Origin: Gammaproteobacteria bacterium
Lineage (GTDB): Bacteria; Pseudomonadota; Gammaproteobacteria; Pseudomonadales; Cellvibrionaceae
Direction of reading: 5' to 3'
Length of the DNA: 64,000 nt
Assembly: GCA_004172865.1 (NCBI GenBank)
Contig: SEBV01000003.1
Span: 186,001 to 250,000, forward strand
Below the pieces are notes generated by a model. It was not told the origin of the DNA, made no database searches, and saw nothing but the letters and a program-made list of their open reading frames with translations. Positions 1-8,026 of the stretch are shown here, in pieces. Position numbers and translations under genes: made by a program. Within the stretch, counting starts at the first letter, position 1, and each line of letters begins with the position of its first letter.

Positions 1-699
1 AGATACTTTAGGTGCAGGCGCTTTACCTTTGCCATGAAGTTGATCGAGCAATGCATCGAATTCATCTTCAGTAATTTCATCGCTCGTGTTAGTGGTGATG
101 TCGGGAATTGGATTCGCGGCAGCCTGAGGCGCAGCAGGTTTTTTTGCTGGCACTTGGTTAATAGCATCTAATAAGCGTTCAAATTCATCGTCAGTAATAT
201 CGCCTTGCGGTGTTTCTGATGATTCAGCTTCGATAAAAGCAGGAGCAACTTCTTCAACATACGTTTGCTCTTCTTCAACTGGTGCAGCAGCTTCAGCCTC
301 ATTTAAATCGTCGCAAGAAACCAAACGTTCAAGCGCGTGAATTAATGCGGGGTCAACAGGTGGTAATTCACCGCGTGCATTTACAATATCAAATTGGTCT
401 TTAACGCTATCCAATGCTTGCAGCACTACGTCCATTAATTCTGAAGTGACGGTGCGTTTTCCGTTGCGCAAAATGTCGAACAAATTTTCAGTAAGATGGC
501 AGCATTCCACCATTGGTGTAAGCGATAAAAATCCTGCCCCACCTTTTACGGTGTGGAAACCACGAAAAATAGCATTCAATAAATTCTTATCGTCAGGACG
601 CTGTTCAAGATCAACTAATTGTTGTGACAAGCGCTCTAAAATCTCGCCAGCTTCAACTAAAAAGTCCTGAAGAATATCCTCGTCATCACCGAAACTCAT
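1..699 (-). CDS. cheA: Chemotaxis histidine kinase CheA (N-terminal part; gene runs off the left edge)
   Basis: CheA autophosphorylates on a histidine of its Hpt (P1) domain and passes the phosphate to CheY in the chemoreceptor array. Only the first 233 residues are in the window. The Hpt motif FHTVKGGAGF is visible with the phospho-accepting histidine at residue 49. After it comes a long acidic/Ala-Pro linker holding two copies of a short motif, DITDDEFERLLDAI (167-180) and EITEDEFDALLDQL (208-221). The ATG at 699 is chosen because an ATG eight bases upstream runs straight into TGA; GGGGA lies just upstream. It follows cheZ by 27 bases in the same operon. The kinase, dimerisation and CheW-like domains lie outside the window. 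Confidence 0.95.
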   Translation of the reverse strand, partial: MSFGDDEDILQDFLVEAGEILERLSQQLVDLEQRPDDKNLLNAIFRGFHTVKGGAGFLSLTPMVECCHLTENLFDILRNGKRTVTSELMDVVLQALDSVKDQFDIVNARGELPPVDPALIHALERLVSCDDLNEAEAAAPVEEEQTYVEEVAPAFIEAESSETPQGDITDDEFERLLDAINQVPAKKPAAPQAAANPIPDITTNTSDEITEDEFDALLDQLHGKGKAPAPKVS

Positions 700-726
700 T
701 CACTCATTCCCCAAAAAAACAGGAGG

Positions 727-1530
727 CTAAAAGCCGAGACTGGATAAAAGGTCATCAACTTCATCTTGCCCGGAAACTACATTTTCACGTTCTTTATTTA
801 TTTGTGGGCCTTCAGCCTCGTGCTTGCGTTTCTCAATTAAATCTTCAATTTCGTGCTTATCGTCTTCAGGTTTTACAAGGCCAGTAATTTCTTCTACCTG
901 GCTCGCCATCAACACCAACTGCACCAAATCTTTTTCAACTTCGTTGATTAAACCCATGACACGTTTTAATACTTGCCCTGTTAAATCTTGAAAGCCTTGT
1001 TCAAGCACAATGTCTTGTAGACTTTTATTTAAACGTTCAGTACCAATTGCAGTTTGTTCGAAAAACTCATCAACGCGATGATACAAGCCTCGAAACTCAT
1101 CTGCCGACATATCGCGGTTTTTTAAGCGCGCCCACTCAGCGCGAAGAATGCTTGCTTCTTGCCCTAAATTAGAGGCAATGGGTGCAGCTTCATCCACCAT
1201 ATCCATGGTTTTTTCAGCCGCTTTTTGCGTGAGTTCAATAACATAATTCAAACGATTGGAGGCGTCGTGAATATCCGAACCTTCAATTTTTGGTGGCTGT
1301 TTGGTGAGGTCGGCATCGACATTAAAATTCACAATAGCGTTGTGCAAACCGCGCGTTAATTTGCCCACGGTTTGAAAAATATGACGATCACGCGATTGCA
1401 TCATCGTTTGAATTAGCGTTGACGCATCTTCAAACTGATTGTCTTGCAACTTCTCCGTTAACAGCTTTGCGCATTCTTTGAGTTCAGCAACGAATACAGC
1501 GTTAGGATCAACTAAAATGTCAGACGCCAT
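727..1530 (-). CDS. cheZ: CheY-phosphate phosphatase CheZ
   Basis: CheZ dephosphorylates CheY-P and resets the flagellar switch. The 267-residue protein is mostly helical. The conserved active segment QDLTGQ sits at 181-186, so D182 and Q186 correspond to the aspartate and catalytic glutamine of E. coli CheZ. The C-terminal peptide DDLLSSLGF matches the CheY-binding tail. It is longer than the 214-residue E. coli protein, mainly at the N-terminus, as in Pseudomonas-type CheZ. The gene lies between cheY (43 bases away) and cheA, the usual polar-flagellum order. Identification is secure. Confidence 0.96.
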   Translation of the reverse strand: MASDILVDPNAVFVAELKECAKLLTEKLQDNQFEDASTLIQTMMQSRDRHIFQTVGKLTRGLHNAIVNFNVDADLTKQPPKIEGSDIHDASNRLNYVIELTQKAAEKTMDMVDEAAPIASNLGQEASILRAEWARLKNRDMSADEFRGLYHRVDEFFEQTAIGTERLNKSLQDIVLEQGFQDLTGQVLKRVMGLINEVEKDLVQLVLMASQVEEITGLVKPEDDKHEIEDLIEKRKHEAEGPQINKERENVVSGQDEVDDLLSSLGF

Positions 1531-1573
1531 GAGTAAACCTTATTGTTAGATTGTGGCAGCAGAACGCTATTTT

Positions 1574-1945
1574 CTAGCCAACACGCTCAAAGATCTTTTC
1601 AATTTTTTCTTTCAACGCTTGTGCCGTAAATGGTTTTACAACGTAGCCATTTACGCCCGCTTGCGCGGCTTCAATAATTTGGTCGCGTTTAGCTTCTGCC
1701 GTCACCATCAATACCGGCAAGGTCGCGAGTTTTTCGTCGGCACGCACTGCGCGCAACAAATCAATTCCCGTCATACCTGGCATATTCCAGTCCGTCACCA
1801 GAAATTGGAAATCGCCACTCTTAAGCATAGGTAAAGCTGTTACGCCATCATCCGCTTCATGAGTGTTCGAAAACCCCAAATCTCTGAGCAGATTTTTGAT
1901 GATCCGCCGCATTGTCGAAAAGTCGTCGACAATTAAGATTTTCAT
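1574..1945 (-). CDS. cheY: Chemotaxis response regulator CheY
   Basis: Single receiver domain that, when phosphorylated by CheA, binds the flagellar switch. Visible are the acidic pair DD in [12 protein letters not shown], the phospho-acceptor D in VTDWNMPGM, the T in MVTAEAK and the K in VVKPF. The start is ambiguous. ATG at 1945 gives 123 residues starting MKILIVDD, as in Pseudomonas CheY. An in-frame TTG at 1957 lies five bases after a perfect GGAGG, which also makes it plausible and would add four residues. The region upstream (2000-2027) carries a direct repeat. First gene of the cheY-cheZ-cheA segment. Confidence 0.95.
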   Translation of the reverse strand: MKILIVDDFSTMRRIIKNLLRDLGFSNTHEADDGVTALPMLKSGDFQFLVTDWNMPGMTGIDLLRAVRADEKLATLPVLMVTAEAKRDQIIEAAQAGVNGYVVKPFTAQALKEKIEKIFERVG

Positions 1946-1999
1946 GTTCTTATCCAAAGGAACCTCCGTCGCACCTACAGGAATTTCATTTATTGTTAG

Positions 2000-2027
2000 T
2001 CTAGCCAGTGTTAAGGATCTAGCCAGT
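2000..2027. repeat. Direct repeat upstream of cheY
   Basis: The decamer TCTAGCCAGT occurs at 2000-2009 and again at 2018-2027, a period of 18 bases, in the fliA-cheY spacer. The second copy is on the same face of the helix only approximately, as two turns would need 21 bases. It may be a regulator site or chance; no known regulator box is recognised. Confidence 0.4.
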
Positions 2028-2164
2028 TTTCTGACGTTAAAAAAGTTTTTTAATTACTTATAGCAATTTATTTGCGCAATCTGTTTAAGCGTCAACCAGT
2101 CCGCCAAACACTCATGGCCACAACGCAAAGTATTTCCGCTGAAAATGAATAGATTAAAGGCGAG

Positions 2165-2902
2165 TTATTTGTGCCAACCGCTCAACCGCGATTTCAAACG
2201 AGCGGCGGCTTGGCTGTGAATTTGACTGACTCGTGATTCGCTGACGCCTAGCACTAACCCGATTTCTTTCAGGTTTAATTCTTCGTTGTAATACAGCGCT
2301 AACACCATTCGCTCGCGTTCAGGCAATTGCGAAATCGCATCGGCCAGGGCTTTCTTTAAGCCTTCGCGTTGCAAACCTTCAAAGGGGCTGGCGAATGCGC
2401 TGCTGGTTTCACTTGCATCTATATTGCTGTCTTCTTCGCCGAAGGTTTCTTCGTAGCTGTACAGGCGGCTGGAATTGGAGTCTTGCAGCATGCTGAAGTA
2501 TTCATCCAGCTCCACCCCCAACTCGGCGGCGACTTGATGATCTTGGGCATCGCGCCCGGTGCGGGCTTCTACGGCTTTAATGGCTTGGGCAATACGGCGT
2601 GAGTTGCGGTGTACTGAGCGCGGTGCCCAATCGCCGCGGCGCATTTCGTCCACGATGGAACCGCGAATGCGGATGCCCGCATAAGTTTCGAAACTGGCGC
2701 CTTTGGAAGAGTCGTACTTTTGCGCGGCTTCGATTAGACCAATCATGCCGGCTTGAATGAGGTCGTCTACCTGCACGCTGGCAGGCATCCGCATCATCAT
2801 ATGGTAGGCGATACGCTTCACAAGCGGCGCAAATTCTTCGATGCGCGCGGGAAGGCTTTGCTCCGTTTTATCGTACATGGCTAACCTATCGACTGCGGCC
2901 AT
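2165..2902 (-). CDS. fliA: Flagellar sigma factor sigma-28 (FliA/RpoF)
   Basis: Directs RNA polymerase to late flagellar promoters (filament, motor, chemotaxis). The 245-residue protein shows sigma region 2 with DDLIQAGMIGLIEA and the FETYAGIRIRGSIVDE segment, and region 4 with a helix-turn-helix ending in LGVSESRVSQIHSQA. The ATG at 2902 is nine bases after the flhG stop. A second in-frame ATG at 2878 (MYDKTEQ) has a better upstream AGG and may be the true start. The order flhF-flhG-fliA-cheY is the standard polar flagellar cluster, so fliA is probably co-transcribed with flhG. Confidence 0.96.
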   Translation of the reverse strand: MAAVDRLAMYDKTEQSLPARIEEFAPLVKRIAYHMMMRMPASVQVDDLIQAGMIGLIEAAQKYDSSKGASFETYAGIRIRGSIVDEMRRGDWAPRSVHRNSRRIAQAIKAVEARTGRDAQDHQVAAELGVELDEYFSMLQDSNSSRLYSYEETFGEEDSNIDASETSSAFASPFEGLQREGLKKALADAISQLPERERMVLALYYNEELNLKEIGLVLGVSESRVSQIHSQAAARLKSRLSGWHK

Positions 2903-2911
2903 AGCTCATAC

Positions 2912-3730
2912 TCAGTAGCGGTCATTAGCCGCACGAAGTAAACGTTCTACAAAAAATTCCAGGCGCCCGCTTGGGCCGCTTGGCAGTGGCCATTTATCCA
3001 CGACTTGGGCAAGCCCGCGAATCGCAATCGCCGCTTTGGAATTAGGAGCAAATTCCAGTAGCGCCTTTTGCTTGCGTACCGCGTTGCGAACTTCCTCGTC
3101 GAACGGAACCTGGCCCACAAATTGGAGCGTTACATCTAAAAAGCGTTCACACACAGTATTGAGTTTGTTGAACATACTGGTGCCCTCTTGCGGATTGCGC
3201 GTCATATTTGCGATAACCCGAAAACGTTGCATTCCGTATTCTTTATTGAGCAGTTTGATGAGTGCGTAGGCGTCCGTGATAGACGATGGTTCATCGCACA
3301 CAACGACAATTACTTCGTTGGCAGCGCGTACAAAGCTGACGACCGTGTCTGATATACCGGCGGCGGTATCTATTACCAGCACATCAACTTGATCGCTTAA
3401 CTCGTTGAAAGCATTGATCAAACCGGCATGCTCTGGCGCGCTTAATTCGGCCATGCGTTGTACACCGGATGATGCAGGAACAATTTTGATACCTGATGGC
3501 CCGTTGACCAAAACATCCATTAACGAATGCGTGCCTGCGAGTACATCAGCAAGGGTATGAGTGGCTTTTAAACCGAGCAAAACATCGACGTTAGCTAACC
3601 CTAAGTCAGCATCAAACAAAACAACACGGCGACGCATTTCGGCTAATGCGATGCTGAGATTCACGGAGATATTGCTTTTGCCAACCCCGCCTTTGCCGCC
3701 GGATACTGCGATAACTTGTACTGGGCGCAT
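2912..3730 (-). CDS. flhG: Flagellar number regulator FlhG/FleN (MinD-like ATPase)
   Basis: MinD/ParA-type ATPase that limits flagellar number by acting on FlhF and, in Pseudomonas, on the master regulator FleQ. The deviant Walker A motif KGGVGKS is at residues 13-19. The switch regions DADLGLANVDVLLG and DTAAGISDTVVSF are present, and the C-terminal LEFFVERLL resembles the membrane-targeting end of FleN. Length (272) is typical. It lies between flhF and fliA, 170 bases after flhF and 9 before fliA. Confidence 0.95.
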   Translation of the reverse strand: MRPVQVIAVSGGKGGVGKSNISVNLSIALAEMRRRVVLFDADLGLANVDVLLGLKATHTLADVLAGTHSLMDVLVNGPSGIKIVPASSGVQRMAELSAPEHAGLINAFNELSDQVDVLVIDTAAGISDTVVSFVRAANEVIVVVCDEPSSITDAYALIKLLNKEYGMQRFRVIANMTRNPQEGTSMFNKLNTVCERFLDVTLQFVGQVPFDEEVRNAVRKQKALLEFAPNSKAAIAIRGLAQVVDKWPLPSGPSGRLEFFVERLLRAANDRY

Positions 3731-3900
3731 TGATTTATAACTCCAACAACCGGCCTGAAACTGAATTTGTGAACTGAGTATAGATAGTGATTTGGCTCAG
3801 CACTGATTTTTTATAACGTTTTTAATTCACTTTTAAATTAGGTTAATTGATGAGCCCTGCTCCCAAGTCTTGATCTGGGAACAAGGCGATGTAAGAAAAC

Positions 3901-5454
3901 TTAAGAAACCGCCGACGCCTGATTGGTTTTCAATAGCGCTACCGCTTTAGCGACGATTTGATGCGCACGGGCTACATCGATATTTTTCGGGATGTCCTGA
4001 CCATCGGTGGTGTAAACCACTGGCAAGCGGTTTTGCATAACCACCCCCATTGCCTCACCCATGCTGGCAGTTTCATCCAACTTGGTCAGCACACAACCAT
4101 GCAAACGTGCAGCGCCATAAGCGTGAACCGATGCTTTCAACATTTGCTCCTGGCTATTGCAGGACAACACCAACAAACTTTTTACTTGAGGCTGATCAGC
4201 CAAGGATTTCAATTGAATTTTCAATTGAGGATCACCATGACGGAAACCGGCGGTATCAATCAGAATCAATGAACAATGACGCAAGCTTTTCAACAAGCTT
4301 TCGAGCGAATTGCTTTCATCCACAACACGCACAGGCACACGCAAAATACGCGCAAGTGAGCGAAGTTGATCGTGCGCGGCAATGCGATAGGTATCAGTCG
4401 TGATAACCGCCACTTTGTCAGCGCCGTGCTTTAACACATAACGAGCAGCAAGCTTGCCGATGGTAGTGGTTTTACCAACGCCAGTTGGGCCAACGAAGGC
4501 GAATACACCGCCTTGATCCACAATATCGCTGCCTTTAACCGGTAATTGGTGGGCGAGATTTGCCAGGGCATCTGGCCAGGCATCGCTTACATTTTTGGTT
4601 TTGGTGCAACGACCTAGAATATTATTGATGGCGTCCGCAGGTAAACCCAAGCGCTCAAGGCGACGACCTATGCTGCCCATAACGGGTGAAGTGGTTACTG
4701 CATTCGGTGTTGAACCTAAACGGTTAAGTTGTTGTTCCAGCAAAAAGCGCATATCAGCAATCTCAGCTTGGAGCTCTTGTAAATCATTGCTACGTGCTGG
4801 AGCTGAACTGATTTGCACCTTATCTTCGCGTTCGTTTCTTTCAATGTCTTTATCAATTAAAGGATAGCGTTCAGCAGCACTCATCACTGGTGCAGCTTTA
4901 ACTTCAGCAACTTGTGGGGCAACTGCTTTGCGACCTTGTGGACGATTTACGGATGGCTTTTGTGATGCTGTAGGCACAGCACTGCTACGTGGAATACCAG
5001 CGTTAACGACCGTATTTTTACCGACTAAAAATTCTTTGGCTGAGGCTTCAACGTTTTGGCTGGCGAGCATACGCAAACGCGCTTTCTCGATATCGTCAAC
5101 CAACTGTTGGCCAGTTTTACCCATGTTGCTGCTACCGGTTTTGGCGGTTGCCATGGTATTAGCAAATGAAACACCTCTGGGTGCTTCAGCGTGTTGTTTT
5201 GCAGCGCGCTCGATAACTTCAGTTTCTGCCCAGGCGCCATCGCTAATCATGGGAGATGCGCTGGCAAACGACGCCTTGCCCAACGGTTGTTGTTGCAACT
5301 GCATAAGTTCGCTGTCTGACCCCGTCGTAGTCAGCAGCTCTACGCCTTCCGGCACGCGGCCACTTGAGAGAATAATTGCATCTGGCCCCAATTCCTGGCG
5401 AACCAGTTCTAACGCACGACGCATATCAGCTGCTACGAAACGTTTAACTTGCAT
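3901..5454 (-). CDS. flhF: Flagellar placement GTPase FlhF (SRP-type)
   Basis: SRP-family GTPase that marks the pole where the flagellum is built. The N-terminal part (MQVKRFVAADMRRALELVR) is typical of FlhF. A long low-complexity middle separates it from the NG GTPase domain, which has GPTGVGKTTTIGK (P-loop), TDTYRIAAHDQL, DTAGF and TKLDE. At 517 residues it is longer than Pseudomonas FlhF, mostly in the linker. The ATG at 5454 lies six bases after GGAG; an in-frame TTG at 5460 overlaps that Shine-Dalgarno spacing. It sits 100 bases downstream of flhA. Confidence 0.96.
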   Translation of the reverse strand: MQVKRFVAADMRRALELVRQELGPDAIILSSGRVPEGVELLTTTGSDSELMQLQQQPLGKASFASASPMISDGAWAETEVIERAAKQHAEAPRGVSFANTMATAKTGSSNMGKTGQQLVDDIEKARLRMLASQNVEASAKEFLVGKNTVVNAGIPRSSAVPTASQKPSVNRPQGRKAVAPQVAEVKAAPVMSAAERYPLIDKDIERNEREDKVQISSAPARSNDLQELQAEIADMRFLLEQQLNRLGSTPNAVTTSPVMGSIGRRLERLGLPADAINNILGRCTKTKNVSDAWPDALANLAHQLPVKGSDIVDQGGVFAFVGPTGVGKTTTIGKLAARYVLKHGADKVAVITTDTYRIAAHDQLRSLARILRVPVRVVDESNSLESLLKSLRHCSLILIDTAGFRHGDPQLKIQLKSLADQPQVKSLLVLSCNSQEQMLKASVHAYGAARLHGCVLTKLDETASMGEAMGVVMQNRLPVVYTTDGQDIPKNIDVARAHQIVAKAVALLKTNQASAVS

Positions 5455-5508
5455 ATCCAACTCCTGCCCGTTGCGGTGGGCGACCTCTTAAATTGATTAG
5501 CTAAGTGA

Positions 5509-5540
5509 CTAGCGATTTGTTACTAACAGCTAATCGCTAG
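5509..5540. repeat. Dyad in the flhA-flhF spacer
   Basis: CTAGCGATT (5509-5517) and its exact reverse complement AATCGCTAG (5532-5540) are separated by 14 bases. More TAGC-rich half copies flank it (GATTAGCTA, GCGGCTAAT). There is no T-run for termination, so it may be a processing or stability hairpin in the flhA-flhF transcript. Confidence 0.5.
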
Positions 5541-5554
5541 CGGCTAATAACGTA

Positions 5555-7780
5555 TTAAGTACCTACATTCGCATCAATCGTAATTTGTTTGTTGTCGGGT
5601 ATTTCGGTGTAAGCCAGTACGCGCATATCCGGAAGACTGTGACGAACAAACCGTGACATCATCATCCGCAGTGGCGCTGCCACCAGTAACACCAAGGGTT
5701 TCCCCGCCATCTCTTGCTTTTGCGCTGCACTTACCAGCGACTCTTGCAAACGATCCGCCAAGCCTGGCTCTATGAACGCACCGTCATCAGCGCCAGCTTT
5801 TTGTGCTTGCTGTACGGTACTCAGCAATAACTGTTCCAAGCTAGGGTCAATCGTTACCACAGGCAGGTTTTGCTCGTTTCCTATGATGTTTTGGACAATT
5901 TGGCGGCGTAACGCAATGCGTGCAAGTGCCGTTAAAGCGACGGGATCTTGACTCCTGCCGGTAGCACCCGCCAAAGCTTCAGCGATTGAGCGAATGTCGC
6001 GAATCGGTACACGCTCATGCAGCAAGTTTTGCAGCACTTTCAAGAACACGTTCAGGCTGATAGTTCCAGGCACTAATTCTTCCACCAGTTTTGGTGACGT
6101 CTTCGCCAGCATATCCAACAGCTTTTGCACGTCCTCATGGCCGAGCAATTCGTGCGTATGGCTTTGCAGGATTTGGTTAAGGTGAGTCGCCACCACAGTA
6201 CTTGGGTCAACCACGGTGTAACCGAGCGTTTGCGCCTGCTCTTTTTGGCTGGAACTGATCCAGATGGCATCTAACCCAAAGGCTGGATCTTTGGTTCTTA
6301 CGCCATCCAGATTGCCAAATACTTGACCGGGGTTAATTGCCAGTTCGCGGTCTGGGTAAACTTCTGCCTCAGCCACGGCAACGCCCATCAAGCTAATGCG
6401 ATAGCCCGTTGGCATTAAATCCAGGTTGTCGCGGATGTGGACAGACGGAATCAAAAAGCCCATCTCTTGCGATAGTTTTTTGCGGACGCCTTTAATACGG
6501 CCAAGCAGTTCGCCGCCTTGATTTTTATCCACCATAGGAATAAGGCGATAGCCAACCTCCAGGCCGATAACATCTACGGGCTGAACGTCATCCCAACCCA
6601 ACTCAGGGCTTTCCGGCATGCCAGGCGGTAATGCCGGAGCTTGACGTTGGGGCGCGATGGTGGCGGTGTTGCCTCCACCAGAATTACTGGGGGCATTGTT
6701 CAGCTCATTCGCCAAGCGGCTGCCTGATGGAATAAACGAACCTTCATCTACTGCAGCAGGCTGCTCTTTTTTCCAATAGATGTAGTAAGCGATAGCAGCA
6801 CAGATCAAGCCCAAACCTAAAAACGCAACGTGTGGCATACCGGGAATTAAACCCATTACCACTAAAATACAGGCCGATACACCCAAAGCCTTAGGCGATG
6901 CGAACAACTGGTTAACAACCTGCGCGCCCATATCCTGCGCAGTGTTAACACGAGTCACCAAAATTGCAGACGCGACTGACAGCATCAAACCGGGGATTTG
7001 ACCAACAAGACCATCACCTATGGTTAAGAGCGTGTATTTTTGCAGCGCATCGGTAAATGCCAAATCATGTTGCAGGATACCCACTGCCAAGCCGCCAAAA
7101 ATGTTGATCATGATAATCATGATGCCGGCAACGGCGTCGCCCTTTACGAACTTGCTCGCACCGTCCATCGCACCGTAGAAGTCAGCTTCAGCGGCGACTT
7201 CCTGACGGCGCGAACGCGCTTGATCCTGATCGATTAAACCCGCGTTCAAGTCGGCATCAATCGCCATTTGCTTACCGGGCATAGCGTCCAAGGTAAAACG
7301 TGCGCTTACTTCTGAAATACGGCCCGCACCCTTGGTTACTACGACGAAGTTGATGATCATCAGGATTACGAACACCACCACACCCACGGTGTAGTTACCG
7401 CCGATCACCACGTGACCAAACGCTTCAATTACCTTACCCGCCGCATCGCCACCTTCATGGCCATTAATCAAAACCACACGAGTAGACGCAACGTTCAAAC
7501 CCAGGCGCAGCAAGGTTGCAATCAGCAATACGGTAGGGAAAGCCGCGAAATCCAGCGGGCGAGACGCGTACACACTCACCAACAGCACCACTAACGACAA
7601 GGCAATGTTGAACGAGAAAAAGGCATCGAGCATGAGCGGCGGAATTGGCAACACCAACATCGCCAAGAGAATCATGAGCATGATCGGTATACCGAAAGCT
7701 CCCTTCCCCATCCCACGGAAAGACTCAAGTGCGGATCTACCGCCGACGTTATTCAACTGACTAAAAGTTGGTATGGCCAT
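5555..7780 (-). CDS. flhA: Flagellar type III export gate protein FlhA
   Basis: Integral membrane subunit of the flagellar export gate. The first half has about eight hydrophobic segments and the family signatures SARFTLDAMPGKQMAIDADL (FHIPEP region) and GGLAVGILQ. The second half is the cytoplasmic domain that receives substrates and chaperones. At 741 residues it is about 40-50 longer than E. coli FlhA, with roughly 25 extra N-terminal residues and a Ser/Asn/Gly/Pro-rich linker around residues 355-390. The start is ATG at 7780. A sigma-54-type promoter lies 40-60 bases upstream, so flhA probably heads the flhA-flhF-flhG-fliA-che unit. Confidence 0.97.
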   Translation of the reverse strand: MAIPTFSQLNNVGGRSALESFRGMGKGAFGIPIMLMILLAMLVLPIPPLMLDAFFSFNIALSLVVLLVSVYASRPLDFAAFPTVLLIATLLRLGLNVASTRVVLINGHEGGDAAGKVIEAFGHVVIGGNYTVGVVVFVILMIINFVVVTKGAGRISEVSARFTLDAMPGKQMAIDADLNAGLIDQDQARSRRQEVAAEADFYGAMDGASKFVKGDAVAGIMIIMINIFGGLAVGILQHDLAFTDALQKYTLLTIGDGLVGQIPGLMLSVASAILVTRVNTAQDMGAQVVNQLFASPKALGVSACILVVMGLIPGMPHVAFLGLGLICAAIAYYIYWKKEQPAAVDEGSFIPSGSRLANELNNAPSNSGGGNTATIAPQRQAPALPPGMPESPELGWDDVQPVDVIGLEVGYRLIPMVDKNQGGELLGRIKGVRKKLSQEMGFLIPSVHIRDNLDLMPTGYRISLMGVAVAEAEVYPDRELAINPGQVFGNLDGVRTKDPAFGLDAIWISSSQKEQAQTLGYTVVDPSTVVATHLNQILQSHTHELLGHEDVQKLLDMLAKTSPKLVEELVPGTISLNVFLKVLQNLLHERVPIRDIRSIAEALAGATGRSQDPVALTALARIALRRQIVQNIIGNEQNLPVVTIDPSLEQLLLSTVQQAQKAGADDGAFIEPGLADRLQESLVSAAQKQEMAGKPLVLLVAAPLRMMMSRFVRHSLPDMRVLAYTEIPDNKQITIDANVGT

Positions 7781-7822
7781 AATTAACGGATTCTTGACGC
7801 TGAGGGATAATGCTGGGTGCTA

Positions 7823-7840
7823 TCGCAAGAGCCGTGCCTA
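7823..7840 (-). promoter_or_regulatory. Sigma-54 (RpoN) promoter of flhA
   Basis: Read on the minus strand, AGGCACGGCTCTTGCGA has the invariant GG and GC with exactly ten bases between them and matches the consensus TGGCACG-N4-TTGC at all but the first base. The predicted transcript would start near 7813, giving a leader of about 33 bases. Mid-class flagellar genes including flhA are RpoN/FleQ dependent in Pseudomonas and Vibrio, which supports the call. Confidence 0.8.
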
Positions 7841-8026
7841 TTTTACGAAGAGGGAAAAGAGAAAATAAATCGAGCCAATTCAAGCCGTTATCGTTATAAA
7901 TTTAAGCGGTTATTTTTAAAGGTTTTGCGCTACAAGCCGTTAAAGAATTAATAGCCAGTCACTTCCGGCCTGAAGACAGGAAACTTCGGCCACTCATTGA
8001 CGAGAAAGACATCAAGAGGAATCCCT

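Noticed and set aside
3861-3880. Possible decayed CCAAGCTCC-type repeat in the flhG-flhF spacer
   Set aside because: Only TCCCA/TGGGA ends agree; the core palindrome is absent.
4928-5491. 187-codon open frame on the plus strand opposite flhF
   Set aside because: It lies within a strong flhF match, has Ser/Ala-rich antisense composition and no ribosome-binding site.
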